Below are positions 47,701-59,016 of a DNA stretch of 64,000 nt, in pieces. The first letter of the stretch is position 1. The number at the start of each line of letters is the position of its first letter. The translations under genes were made by a program, and so were the position numbers. The notes beneath the pieces were generated by a model. It searched no databases, had not been told where the DNA came from, and worked only from the letters and a program-made list of their open reading frames with translations. The stretch spans positions 163,070 through 227,069 of the forward strand of contig KL647289.1 of the NCBI GenBank assembly GCA_000727475.1. Direction: 5' to 3'. Origin of the DNA: Sarcocystis neurona (lineage: Eukaryota > Apicomplexa > Conoidasida > Eucoccidiorida > Sarcocystidae).

Positions 47701-50238
47701 GCGGCAGTGGGAGCACCTACGCGTATGGTGTCTTAGACACTTGCTACAAATGGTAAAGCGCGTGCCCCCCCGCCATCGCCTCTTCTCCTCCTCTTCGTCC
47801 TGCTGCTGCCCTTCATGCGTCTGCTTCTCCTGCTGCTATTCAGGAAACTCTGGCGCCGCTGCTTTTGTTCAACAAATCTTGCTGCCGCTGCTGCTGCTGC
47901 TCTTTATCGTCTTCCTCTGCTGCTGCTAGAGTCGTTGATAATTTGCTGCTGTGGTTGCCCGCGTCCCGCAGCTCCTGCTGCTCTCCATCGGGTTCTGCTG
48001 CTGCTGCTGCGGCTCGAAGTCTGCAGAAGTTGCTGCTGCTCTTTTGCTGCCGTCGCTGCACAAGTTCTCCTGTTGCTGATACGGCGGTAGAAGCTTCTGG
48101 TAGTCCAACTGTTTTTCTGAAGCAGCAAGAGCAGCAGCAGCAACAGCAGCAGGAAGAGCACCGGCAACAGCAGCGTCGAGAGCACCAGCAGCAGCAATAG
48201 CAGCAGGAAGAGCACCGGCAACAGCAGCATCGAGAGCAGCAGCAGCAACAGCAGCAGGAAGAGCACCAGCAGCAGCAGGAGCAACAGCGATAGCAATAGC
48301 AGGTGGCGAAAGTGCAGGAGCAGCAGCTCCAAGAGTCGACGATTGTGCGTCTGTCTGTAGACTCTCTCTTCTTTTTTTTTCTCTCTTCTTTTTTTCAGCA
48401 GCAGTCGCGTGACGGTGTGGAGTTTTCTGCCATGAGACCGGAAGCGGCTCTTCTTCTTCAGCGACAGCAAATTTGTTGTTTCTGATGCTACAGAGAGGAG
48501 CAGCTGATGCAGCGAGAGATTCCTTCTCACCAGATATTTGGGAGAAGGACGTGGTCTGATTGATCCCCTCTTTCTGCCGAGAAAAGCGACGCACATGTCT
48601 CTCGTCAACCCCGTGCCCATGCTGGCACGCGTATATGCACCTATAAATACCACAAGTTGCTTGTATATACATACACATATATACATACACATATATACAT
48701 ACACATATATACACACATATATACAGACAGGTCTGTACGAATCTATATCAACATATACATATATGTAAAAGTACTTCTTGTGTACATATATATATGTATG
48801 TATGAATATATATGTGTATATGAAAGTATATGGGTATCTGTTACATTCGTACCTCTGCATCTGAGTATATATATGTGTGTATGTATGTGAACGTCCTGTA
48901 TATCTGTGGCTTCTTCTCTCTGTTTGTGTGTGTGTGTGTCTCTTTTAGTTTTTTGGTGTCTATGCGTGGGGCGTCTTTTTTTCTGTGCGTGTCCGTGTGT
49001 CTCCGTCTTCTCTCTTTCTGTCTCCCCTCGACTTTGAAGTGGTGCGTCGGCGGTGCATGCGACAGGGACATGAGCGACGAAGAAGCGGTCGAACTCGGCA
49101 AGAGATCGATTTATCAAGCAGGTCACCGCGACGGAGCTTCCGGAGGCGTCGTTCGAGGTAACGCAGAAAAAAAACCGAGCCGCCCCGCCTCGTCTTTCTT
49201 CGTGAAAACTCACACACAGGGAGACGGGGAGACGGGGAGACAGGGAGACGGGGAGACAGCAGATAGGGCAGCATTCGAAGAGACGGGGGAGAAGTGGACG
49301 AGTAGATCTTGCTGCTCGATACAGAGGGAGGTATCTCTTCTTCCTCGCTGTTTATCTCTTTCTGTTCTCCCCTCTCTCTTGTCCCTCCCCGTCTTTCTCT
49401 CTCTCCTTTTTCGTACGCCTGCGCGGCTGCTGCGTGCCAGTGCTTCCAAGTATATATGTGTGTGTGTGTGTGTCTGTGTTTGGTGGGTGCCGGCTAGGTA
49501 CGTCTATGAGTTCTTCGGGTCGTTGTCTGCGTATCCGCGGCGCTTCTCTCTTTTGGGGAGACAGCAGGGACTTCTGTTTTTCTTCGGCATCTGCAGCGGA
49601 AGCTCTCACCGAAAATTCGGGCGCGTGCGTGTGTGTGGCGCGTCTCCGTGTCTCCGTCTCCCCCCTCCCACGCGGAACCGTCTCCTCAAACTTGCAAAGA
49701 GGAAGACTCTCGACACGCAGCACACAGAAACTTCACTGCCCAGGAAAAACCAAGAAATCTGCACCCAGTTTTCTTTCCATATATATAAATATATACGTAT
49801 GTGTGTGTGTGTGTCTCTCTCTCTATATATATATGTATGTCTCTCTATTTCTATGTAGATATCTCTCTATATATATATATGTCTCTCTATATGTATGTGT
49901 GTGTGTGTCTCTTTCTATATCTCTCTCTCTTTATATGTATATATATATGTGATTTCTGCAGAGTAAATCTGCATGCATTTGCAGAACATTCCTGTGGTGT
50001 AACCCGTCTCTTTTCACTTTTCTTCCTGCCCTTTCCTCTTCTCCCGTTCACGTGTCTTGAGGGCCACTGCTGCTTCTTTCTCCGTCCCCCCTGCATGGAG
50101 TGCTGCTGCTGGGTGTGCTGTTGCTGTTTGCTGCTGCTGCTTTTGCTGCAGTGGCTCACATTTTTCGAGGAGGGTGGAAGATGGTAATCCCTGGGATGGA
50201 TATAAGCGAGCTGCACTACGAATACGCCCAAGCAAAAG
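38962..50238 (+). CDS. PSMB5: 20S proteasome subunit beta-5 (PSMB5), nine exons assigned
   Basis: Chymotrypsin-like catalytic subunit of the 20S proteasome core. Exons: 38962-39126, 42088-42249, 43361-43460, 43912-43997, 45276-45354, 46714-46786, 47678-47752, 49066-49157 and 50152-50238; every junction agrees in phase. A propeptide of about 100 residues ends in MKKG before the catalytic Thr ([10 protein letters not shown]); the active-site Asp17 and Arg19 ([10 protein letters not shown]) and Lys33 (QTVVK) are present. Later family blocks follow in order: [95 protein letters not shown] and [11 protein letters not shown]. All donors are GT; exon 6 uses GCG|GTCAGG. A short final exon must follow the phase-1 donor at 50238: 50951-50964 (Ala-Pro-Phe-Ser-stop) is one candidate. 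All CAG/CTG tracts fall in introns. Confidence 0.95.
41158..41402 (+). repeat. CAG tract in PSMB5 intron 1
   Basis: About 245 bp of CAG/CAA/CAC triplets include a repeated 12-15-bp motif, CAACAGCAACACCAG. It is open on the plus strand as Gln/His and on the minus strand as Leu/Val. It lies between exon 1 (ends 39126) and exon 2 (starts 42088), so it is not part of the protein if splicing is as modelled. Confidence 0.9.
43480..43905 (+). repeat. CTG tract filling PSMB5 intron 3
   Basis: The 451-bp intron between exons 3 and 4 is mostly CTG/GCT triplets, ending in a run of about 130 bp of CTGCTGCTGTTG-type sequence just before the TTTAG acceptor. CTG triplets here also supply the pyrimidines and T needed near the 3' splice site. 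Another CTG-rich patch at 43030-43330 lies in intron 2. Confidence 0.9.
45400..46710 (+). repeat. T/C-rich and CTG sequence in PSMB5 intron 5
   Basis: CTG-rich DNA at 45440-45750 passes into a long CTCTTC/CTCTGTCTC tract with (TA)n inserts (46370-46380, 46401-46422) up to the exon 6 acceptor. Long Ser/Leu/Phe frames across it (for example plus 46215-47105) arise from this composition and include exon 6 only by chance of frame. Confidence 0.8.
46799..47012 (+). repeat. CAG tract 12 bp after the PSMB5 exon 6 donor
   Basis: About 210 bp of (CAG)n with a 15-bp higher-order unit, GGACAACAGCAGCAG, repeated some ten times begin just inside intron 6. The reading frame of exon 6 runs on through the tract to a stop at 47103-47105, giving a Gln/Gly-rich extension if the donor at 46786 is skipped. 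Confidence 0.9.
47790..48300. repeat. Head-to-head CTG/CAG arrays in PSMB5 intron 7
   Basis: CTG-rich sequence (47790-48080) is followed within 40 bp by CAG-rich sequence (48120-48300), so the halves are potential inverted repeats. The CAG half carries a longer unit, CAGCAGGAAGAGCACCGGCA followed by ACAGCAGC(G/A)TCGAGAGCA, present in two clear copies and a third partial one, about 50-60 bp apart. Confidence 0.85.
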
Positions 50239-51657
50239 GTACGCCTGCCGTTGCTGCTGCTGCTGCTCGCACAGAGTCTGCTTTTCTTCTTCTCTTCTGC
50301 CGTCTTCAGCAGCGTCGTGGAGGGGGTCCACCAGGACTTCTTTTTGCTGCGCTCGCTGCTGCCGGAGGGCGCGGGAAGAGTGGGGGCGTCTATTTATTTG
50401 TCTGGCTCCCGTCCGTTCCTCCTGTCTCGTCTCCTCGTCACCTGCACCGGTGGCACGTGGAAGGGGAGACGCACGTCCTTCCGCACACGCACACAAAGGG
50501 AGATCTCTGCACGTGAGTTTCTGTGTATGAATATCGCTTTCTCTTTTCCCTTTGTGGATCCGTATATATAAATATCCCTCTCTATCTTCGTGGGTCTGTA
50601 TGTGTAAATGTATCTCTCTTTTTGTGTGTCTGCGTATGTCAGTGTGTTTTTCCCCCTTTCTTTCTCTGTAAGTCTCTCCATATAAGTATCTCTCCCTCTC
50701 TGTCTGTATATATAAATATCTCTTTTTCTGTATCTCTGTATGGAGGTATGTGTGTATAAATATCTCTGCTGCTCTCCCTCACCGTCTATATATAGGCGTC
50801 CCTTCCTCTCTCTGTCTCACCCTGCGCAAGCCGAGAAATATACGCATATATATAAGTAGGACGAGTGTGAGGCTGCCGAGAGCCACACGCCTGTTGTGCG
50901 TGCCGCTGTTGCTGCCTGTCGTCTGCACGTGCGTGCGTCATTCTCCGCAGCCCCGTTCTCTTGACCTTCGTATATGTGTAAATACTACGTATCTAGTGCT
51001 ATACATATATATATATACCTATATGTATACACATACATACACATGCACACGTCTCTCTCTCTCTTTGTCTCTTCCGGTCTATATGTGTACTTCCGCTGCA
51101 GACATATATATATGTATGTATACAGAAACACGTGTCTCTACTTTGGTCTGTGTTTGTGTGAACTTCTCCCGACTGCAGAGGTATACCTCTATATATATAG
51201 AGAGAGAGACACGTACGTATATCTCTTCCTTTGTTTCTAAATATGTATGAACTATCACCAGAAGTAGGTGTAGACAGATACACGTATACACAGACGCACG
51301 CATATATATCTTTGTCTGTATATGTGTCTGTGTGTATGTCTCTCTCTCTCTCTCTACACACATATGTATATTTCTTTCCGTGTATGCACACAGATGAATT
51401 TCATGTGTCTTCGTCATTCTCCTGCCCGCATGTGAGACGCCCGTATAATATGCAGTTCTACACATATATCCATACAGAAGAAGAATATACATATATATCT
51501 GTACGGCGCTTCCTTCGCGTCATATATATGTGTGTGCTTCACTGACAACAAGTATGTGTCGAGAGCTTGTCTGCTTGAGTCTTCGCTGCAGAAAGAAAGC
51601 GTAGCAGAAGAAGATTTTGGAGATATTTCTCCCGGGGACCACTTCGTGTGTGGGTGT
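50239..51657. other. PSMB5 3' region, simple repeats
   Basis: After the exon 9 donor the sequence is CTG/T-rich, then (TA)n, GTATGTGT and CTCTCTGT microsatellites. The only item noted is a possible final PSMB5 exon at 50951-50964 after CTCCGCAG. No other exon is supported. The minus-strand frame 51414-51722 is probably 3' UTR of the following gene. Confidence 0.5.
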
Positions 51658-54149
51658 TCAGGAATGCCGCCGGAGGAGCTCTGACGCACCACTTCTTTCT
51701 TGCCGAAGAAAGCGAAGGGCAAGCGAAGGGCCGGAAGAAGCAGAAGCAGCAGCAGCTGCGCAGGGAAAGGAGAGAAACATCTTGCAGGCCAGGGACAGAC
51801 ACGTGCGGCAGGCTGTGTGAAGAAGCAACAGGAAGAAGCAAGCTTGCCCTTTTGCAGGCCAGAAGAACTCAGGAGAACTTCAGTTCATCAGTACACCTAC
51901 ACACAAATATCGATATATGTGTATACGTGTCTGTGTATGTGTAGCGTATAACCGGAGACGCACACGGATAGATACACGTGCTTCTTTGTTAAATAGGCAT
52001 CGATATATACATATTCGTCTCCCGCACATATATACGTATGTGTACCTCCATACATACATATCTGTGCGTACCTGCGTTTGTGAGAAGATACGCAGCTCAC
52101 ATCGGTATATATATATATATATACCTGGTTCGTGAGAACATGTGCAGCCCCATTTGTATTCCCGTAGGATGCCGTGCGAAGCGGTAGAGCGGGAAGATGT
52201 AATGAGCCACCAACTCTTCTTCACTGGTGTTTCTTCTTTTGAAAAATGTCCAGTGCTGCAGTCCTCACAGCAGAGGTTGAGGCGTGCTGCCTGCGGCATT
52301 CGTCCTCGGTGCTGCAGTGGACGTGTGTACGGTCCACTTGTGTATACACTCGCGCTTTTCTTTGCGGCTGCTGGGAGAAAAAAAGGAGCAAAAGGAGAAG
52401 AAGGAGGAATACGAGGAGGAGGACAGAAGAAGACTTGCATGCGCCTGTTGAACGAAATGAGAAAGTAGGGGAAGAGACGGCTGTGGACGGTTTGTGAGGC
52501 GCACGTGCTCTCCGTGGAAGTTTTCTGAAGTCGCCTGCTGCGGAAGATTTCCTCAGCCGCTGACGCCAACAAAGTTAAAAGAAAAGCTTGTTGCTACGAA
52601 GATTCAACGAAAAAGACAGAATTTTTACCCTTTCTGCAGTCGGCCACTATTCACGTGTGTATATGTACATATGACTGTATACATTCAAGTGTATATTAAA
52701 TGTATCTGCGGTAAATATTGTGTACGTGCACACATATTTATAGGTGTATACTTACATATATGAACAACACACCCCTCTAGAGAAACAGCAGTCAAGTCGT
52801 GTGCGATTTCTCAACAAAAATGTACCACCCCCACAAGCATATGTATATATACACATATATATGCTTGCATGCACATGTAATATATACATATATATACATA
52901 TACACGTATATTAAGGCTTGCATATGTAACAAATAGGACTGGGTAAGTGCTTATATTCGGGATAGTATGGAGGCGATCGTCGGTGCTGAGACGCTTGTCT
53001 CCGGGTCGTCCTCCCATGGCCATGACAAACTAACACGGCGAACATACACATATAAGCAGGATGCGGATATATAACAGGGATGTGTACGTATGCGTGCATG
53101 CTTTACATACGGACACATACGTATACATAAGCATATATATATATATATATATGAGTACAACGTATAGGAGCATATGAGTTTACGTGTCAATCTAAGTACA
53201 TAAATGTGTTCTCTTCAGAGAGACCGTACGTGGGCGTATACGTATACTGATGGAGGACAAACATATTATTTGTTTGTATTGTACATATGCACGTGCAACG
53301 TGTGTGTTTGTGTACACACACATACACATGTGTGTACGTCTGAGGCATGATGAAATTCGGTCTGTTCATACATGCAGTTAAAAAACTTGGGTGTACATCC
53401 ACACAGACGCAGATGGACTCTGTGTGTATGTATGCCTCTGCAGAAGTAAATCAGAGACGTCTGCATGTTTTTTGCTGGAGCGCGCACGCCTGTGTCTCTC
53501 ACGCGCTGTTGATACGCCTGACAAGCACTCTCGTGGTTGCACACCCCCTCCTTAAAAGAAAAGCAGGGGCTAGACGTTAGCCGCACTTCTGGCTGCTTTG
53601 CTGAGGTGTAAATGTGGAAGTTTACTTTTGTCGTGGTGTGGGTTCGCAACACGCACCACGTGCTGGAACTGTCCCTCGGTCCTCGCAGAAAGTTTCACGT
53701 CGCTGCGTCCCGAGCAACGCCGTTGCGTGCAGAGGAGGAAACACACTGGGAAATTGTCGTTAACAACTTCCGTAAAATAACAAAAACACGTCAAAGGCCT
53801 TTCTTCACCGCATGAGAGTCGTTGTAAGACGCCCCCAGCAGTTTGACGGGGTGCTGCTCAGCATGCAACACCTCACTACCTTTCGCAAGCGTGTCGCGAA
53901 CTCTCCAGACGTTTTTCTCGACTGCAGCCCAGCAGCCAGATCAAAGACGCTGTGCGCTACCTGGCGTCGACACTGGCGCTTAATTCTTCTTTGCACGTTG
54001 TCGTGCGCAGGGGAATTGTATACATTGCACACAAGCGAGTCGCAGCGCTCACATGGGTGTGCGAGCACACAGGGTGCATGCGGGGCCCGGAAGAGGAATG
54101 CCTTCACGGAACATAGATCGATATAAACCGCGCGTGCAGCTGTTGCCAT
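51658..54149 (-). CDS. Cys-rich hypothetical protein, three exons
   Basis: Exon 1 runs from ATG at 54149 to 53880 (90 codons, phase 0, donor AAG|GTAGTG). Exon 2, 52311-52125, follows CACTGCAG in phase 0 and ends phase 1 at a strong CCAG|GTATAT. Exon 3, 51755-51658, follows a T/C-rich tract and CTGCGCAG, reads Ala-rich then SGPSLALRFLRQERSGASEL, and ends LRRHS-stop. The total is about 184 residues. Exons 1 and 2 carry several Cys pairs (HPCERCDSLVCNVY; LNLCCEDCSTGHF; WGCTCSHEP) that could bind metal or form disulfides, but there is no known finger spacing. No signal peptide or membrane helix is seen. Exons 2 and 3 are the better supported; exon 1 competes with a plus-strand frame, 53812-54126. 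Confidence 0.45.
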
Positions 54150-54846
54150 GCAGCGCCCAGCTGCTTTGCCAGGCGGCTTGCAGGGGACACGCGACCAGCA
54201 GAATTTCCTACCCAGCTGCGGTCGAAGGGGCGGCTTCTCCTCAGCCGCACATCTCTAGCATGTAATCGTGTATACCGTGTTCGTCCGGCCACCGCGCATA
54301 TATATAGGTACGTCTGCATGTACACGTGTATCAGACAGGCAGCACCTCTCTTTCAATTGTGAACATTTCTACACGGAAGATTTGTGTGACGAAGAGATAT
54401 ATTCGTCCCGCACGTTGTTTCTGACATGCGGAGAGTAGGGAACTTCGAAGTAGTTTACGTGGGCGATGGGGAGCAGAGATCGAGGCGACTCTGCAGCGTG
54501 CAGCGCGTGGACGTACGAGCAGGCGTCGAGACGTATTTAGCGAGGAAATGCAGGTATCTCTGCACTCGCGTACACCTAGAGACATGCCGCATCGGGCAGA
54601 AAATAGTCCCTTGCCTCTCTCTCTCTCTGATGTACCTGCATTCGCGTTTTCGTGCGCGTGTACACATGCAGAGGTAGACATACATACACGTAATATAGGG
54701 AGGGATAAAGACGTACGGATACACTCTTTTTTTCGCGTGTGCGCATGTGTACGTGTATGGACACATGCACGTTCACAATTCCCTGTGGTGACACAGAGGC
54801 GAGGTCACACAGTGGGAAAATGTTCGAAAATTGGAATGTCTTGTCA
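54150..54846. other. Unassigned interval with possible plus-strand first exon
   Basis: At 54426 an ATG opens a plus-strand frame (MRRVGNFEVVYVGDGEQRSR) that ends in phase 2 at a strong ATGCAG|GTATCT donor (54553/54554). No downstream exon joins it convincingly: the next plus-strand gene has its own signal-peptide exon. The remainder is TG/TA-containing and T/C-rich DNA. Confidence 0.3.
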
Positions 54847-54957
54847 TCATTTCTTCTTCTTAAGTGTCTCGTTGTCTTTGAGCTTGCGCCAGACGATCAA
54901 CAGCAGCAACGTCCACAGCAGAATCCCCGCACACGTAACGATGCTGTACAGAACCGC
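54847..54957 (-). CDS. Terminal exon of a membrane protein with KKKK C-terminus
   Basis: After a good acceptor (TTGTTTGTGTTGCAG) the minus strand reads AVLYSIVTCAGILLWTLLLL, IVWRKLKDNETL, four Lys and a TGA. A hydrophobic helix of about 20 residues is followed by a basic then charged tail: a classic single-span C-terminus with a dilysine ER-retrieval type signal (KKXX). The frame stays open upstream through Leu/Cys-rich CTG sequence to 55086, which may be intron or part of the protein. The 5' exons were not found, and the plus-strand gene starting at 55525 limits the room unless genes overlap. The family is not recognised; residence in the ER or Golgi is an inference from the tail. Confidence 0.5.
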   Translation of the reverse strand, partial: AVLYSIVTCAGILLWTLLLLIVWRKLKDNETLKKKK

Positions 54958-55524
54958 CTGCAACACAAACAACAGCACAAGCCGCAGCAGCAAAACGGCA
55001 CAAGCTGGTCCGCCAGCGCACCCACCGCAGCAGATGCGCGATAGTAGCAGTAGAAGCAGGGAGAAGGTTTCTGCAGAATAGGGCAAAGATCGGCAGCGCA
55101 GCGTCTTGATTTGGCGTAGGCAGACGCAGGCGTGCGCGTCGACGTTCCTCTTTTTCGGCGCTGTCCTTTATTTTTCTTCCTTGCCACCTCTCTTATTTTC
55201 GTCTCCTTCCTGTTCGTCTCTCTCTGCATGTATGTTCTTGAATCTACATATTTATTCACGTTCGAGCAAAAAAGGCAACGGCCAGCTTTTGCAGGTTGCA
55301 CTTTGTGTGGAGAGGCACGTATGCATGTGCGCGGCGGGCACACACACATTAATACGAATTTGTCTATTTCTTCGCTGCTGCCTTGCACTTTGCGCGGGTG
55401 ACTCTGGGTACACGAACCAGGAAAATGCCCGCAAGGATTCCTATCGCTGTTTACACCAGCAGCAGAGTGAACTTGCTCTTCCAACCTGCACGGACACCGT
55501 GTTATAACACCGCACCTCCTGCGA

Positions 55525-57424
55525 ATGCGGAGAGGCAGCGCCTGCGTCGCACTGCTGCTCACCTGCGCGTGTGTGCTGGGAGACTCTCTGTATACTCCCC
55601 TGGCGGCGAGTGAGGATACACGCAAAGAGAAAACGACTCGGTGACTCTGTCGCCCCGTAAGGTGTTCCCCGCAGAAAAAGGACATCTACTGTTCTGCTGC
55701 GTGCACACCGATAGCTAGATGATAAGTAGAACGGACAGTACACATATATACACTGATATATAAATGTATCTTGGTGCACATAATTAAAATTATCTATAAG
55801 CACCTTTACGTATGTATACATATGTGTATGGCTAACATTATATATAGGCACAGGTCTATGTATCTGTATACACATATATACATATGTATGCGTGTACAGA
55901 TATCTGGAGGCACATATTCATGCGCATACATGTCTAGGTTTCTCTAAATCGATTCATGAGAAGTCTGTTTACACTCAGATATATATGTACATATGTGTAT
56001 GTTTCTTTCGATTCCTTTGTTGGGGAGTGGGTATCTATAGGCAGAGACAGATATTACATAAATATACATATGCACGTATATAGATGTGGTGGATGCAAGT
56101 GTAAATACATATATCTCTCTGTGGTGGTTGCAAGCGTGTATGTACATATATATATATATGTATATACCAGTATACATGTATGTGTACGTGTACGTGTTCG
56201 TGTTTTCAAGTAGTGTATATGCATACGTACGTAGGTCCGCATGCACTGGTGAGAACGGAGGAGGGGAAATGCACGAATCACAATATCAAGCTGGGATAGA
56301 TTCTCTACGACTGTAACGTCCTGTAGACGTGCAACGAGGATTGTTGTGACTACGCAAATATACATCCATATACATATGTACATACATATATACATATATA
56401 TATGTATGTATATATATACACGAGTAGGCGTGTGTGCATATACCAATATATACATATATATATATATATATATACATATGTAGAGATGGGTGGATAAGCA
56501 GACAGATGTGTGTCTACAAATATTTTCAGCGTTCACATCTGTAAACACATATATATATATATATGTATATATGCATATGCTTGTCGTGTGGCAGAGCAAA
56601 ACGACGCTGAGAGTGACAGGCTGAAACTCGGAATTGTGGTGAGCTGCGGAAAGAAGCTGTACGGAGACGCCCTCCGTGAAGTGCATTTGACGTTCCGCAG
56701 CAACAGGGATCTGCGCGAAATGCGGTGATACTTTTTCCTGTAGGAGAGACTTTCCGAGCGCACAGTCGCAACTACAGCAGCAATACTCTCCCAGGAAGAC
56801 AGACTCCCATTTTTGTTTTTTGCGAGTGGACAACCGCACACGGGAGGCAAGAGACAGAGAGAGATAGAACCGTAGAAAAAAGCGGCACACGGCCTTCGCT
56901 TCTCTGCCCGCAGCAGGCTGCTTCCTAACCTATCCTGCTCAGGCCCGCCACCAGACGGGGAGTCAGAAAAACGTTGTTTTTCCTCTACCGCGTCTTCTTC
57001 CTCTTCTTCTTCCTTTCCTCTCCCTCACACCCCGAGCTGCTGTATCATTTTCAGATACATATATATGTATATGCGCAGAGAGGATTGCAGACAGCTTCGT
57101 ACACGCCTTCGGGACTCCGACGAAGACAAGCTATCTCTAGACGCAGAGCGAGAGAAAGCAACGGACTTCCTCTACGTGCGTGGGGGAGGTTCTTTGTTGG
57201 CTGCACAGACGTCCGGAGACGTCGTAGCTGAGCGTGAAATTCTTCTGCTTTACCTTGTGGATTGGGAAAAAGGCTCTGTTGCAGGCAATGTTAGTGCCAG
57301 TGACGAAGCCGCGACGCATAAACTTGCAGTTCAGTCCCTTCACCAGGCTTTTCACTTTCTTAAGCAGATCCAGAATTATTCCGGAAGCGTTGTTGCCTGC
57401 GTGCGGTCACTCACACCCTTATAA
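55525..57424 (+). CDS. Secreted hypothetical protein, three exons, 186 aa
   Basis: Exon 1 (55525-55609) encodes a signal peptide, MRRGSACVALLLTCACVLGD, and ends in phase 1 at GCGA|GTGAGG. Exon 2 (56595-56724) follows GTGTGGCAG in phase 1, reads QNDAESDRLKLGIVVSCGKK, then LYGDALREVHLTFRSNRDLR, and ends phase 2 at GCG|GTGATA. Exon 3 (57079-57424) follows ATGCGCAG and ends SVVACVRSLTPL-stop. Across the exon 2/3 junction the sequence is a charged helix (DLREMREDCRQLRTRLRDSD), suggesting a coiled coil. Later, YVRGGGSLLAAQTSGDVVAE and LLLYLVDWEKGS follow, and an Asn-Tyr-Ser (NYS) glycosylation site near the end. There is no membrane anchor. Likely secreted or routed to an organelle; the family is not recognised. 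Confidence 0.6.
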
Positions 57425-58798
57425 TATCATACGCGTCTTCAAAGACAACGGGAGAACTGCAACAACTCGCCGTGCAACTTTCTCTTCTTTCCCAAAACAT
57501 GTGCACCCAGCAAAGATGTCTGTGTTCCCCAGCACTCCCTGCTCCGTTCGCCCACGTAAAAACACGTATTCCCCCACTTTTGTGACACTGACGAAAAAAG
57601 GAGCACAAACGTGAGACTGCGTCTGGGGAAGCAGGTGCAGCGAGGAGCTTCGCGTTAGAGGATCCCCACCGGGAATTTCTACGAGGAAGGACAGAAGAAA
57701 AAGCGGAGAACAGGCACCTACAGGAAGAACGTGTTCTTTGTGTCCTTTTCTGGTAACGCACACGCATTGCTATGGATCCTTCGTACGACGTCATACGCGA
57801 GATAGAGAGGGATATCTGAAAGGTCAACGAGGTCATCCTCTGCAGGGGTCGTTTCACCGCTCTCCTTCTACATGAAAAACCATTTCTGTGTAGGACAGAG
57901 AACTTCAGGGAGCCCGAGCTGTCTGTTTTGGTTTCAAGTATTCGTCTTCTCGTGGGTGTGCTGCTGCGGCGGAGTGGCCGCTGCCGCTCCCGTTGATTTG
58001 CTACTGGTGTCGCTACTCCTGCCGCTGCCAGGGTTCTTCTGCTGTTGCTTCTTCTGCAGCGACCGAGACAGCCACGCGCAAAGGCCTTTAAGTCAACGAA
58101 GCTTTCCGCCTTTGCCTCGCTGCAGGTGCTTTCTACGCGCGGCTCTGCCAAAGTGCAGAAGAACATGCATCTGTCAAATCCGGCCGGACGTGCACCTGTA
58201 TTTAGCGTTCTCTTTCGAATAGCACATGCAAGTACATATATAAGGATATACAAGCATACATCGGAAGTGCACACACATATACATATATAGGTATGTGCGT
58301 GTATGCGGACGGCCTTACTTGCTGTGGTCGGAGCGTTGAGGATGGTGTCAGCGAGAGACGAGACTGCAGCATGGGGGAGACAGGAAATAAGCAGCACATG
58401 CTCACGCGCATGCAGGTGCGACACAAATTCTCGAAGCACAACGACTTAATGTTTCCCCGGGCTACAAGACGGAACAAATCTTTCGAGCCCTAATATTTAT
58501 GCCTGGAGAAAGTCATTTCACATGCGCACTCTAAGACCCAGATGTATAGATATACATCTATAGATGTAAATAAATGCATTTACACGCATACACACACGTA
58601 TCCATAGACACACGTATATACATGGTAATCAACTTATATATATATATATATATATATACATGGTAGTCTAGTTTCTAGTCCGTACAACGCTTCTAAACTC
58701 AGTACAGGCATACATATATGTATCACCGGGTACACAACACAGTTCGTGCGGATTTTCTTGCGGAAGCAGCTTTTCAGGAACACTCAGTCATTAAGTTC

Positions 58799-58841
<43 letters not shown>

Positions 58842-58982
58842 TATATGCATATAGTTACACAGACGTGTATAAATGCAGGTAGACCTTACAGGTGGAATTG
58901 TCTGCTCTCGTCAAGTCAAACACTTACACAATTTCCCGGTGCTCGCGCATGTATATATACATAGTCTCTCTCTTTCACACTA

Positions 58983-59016
<34 letters not shown>

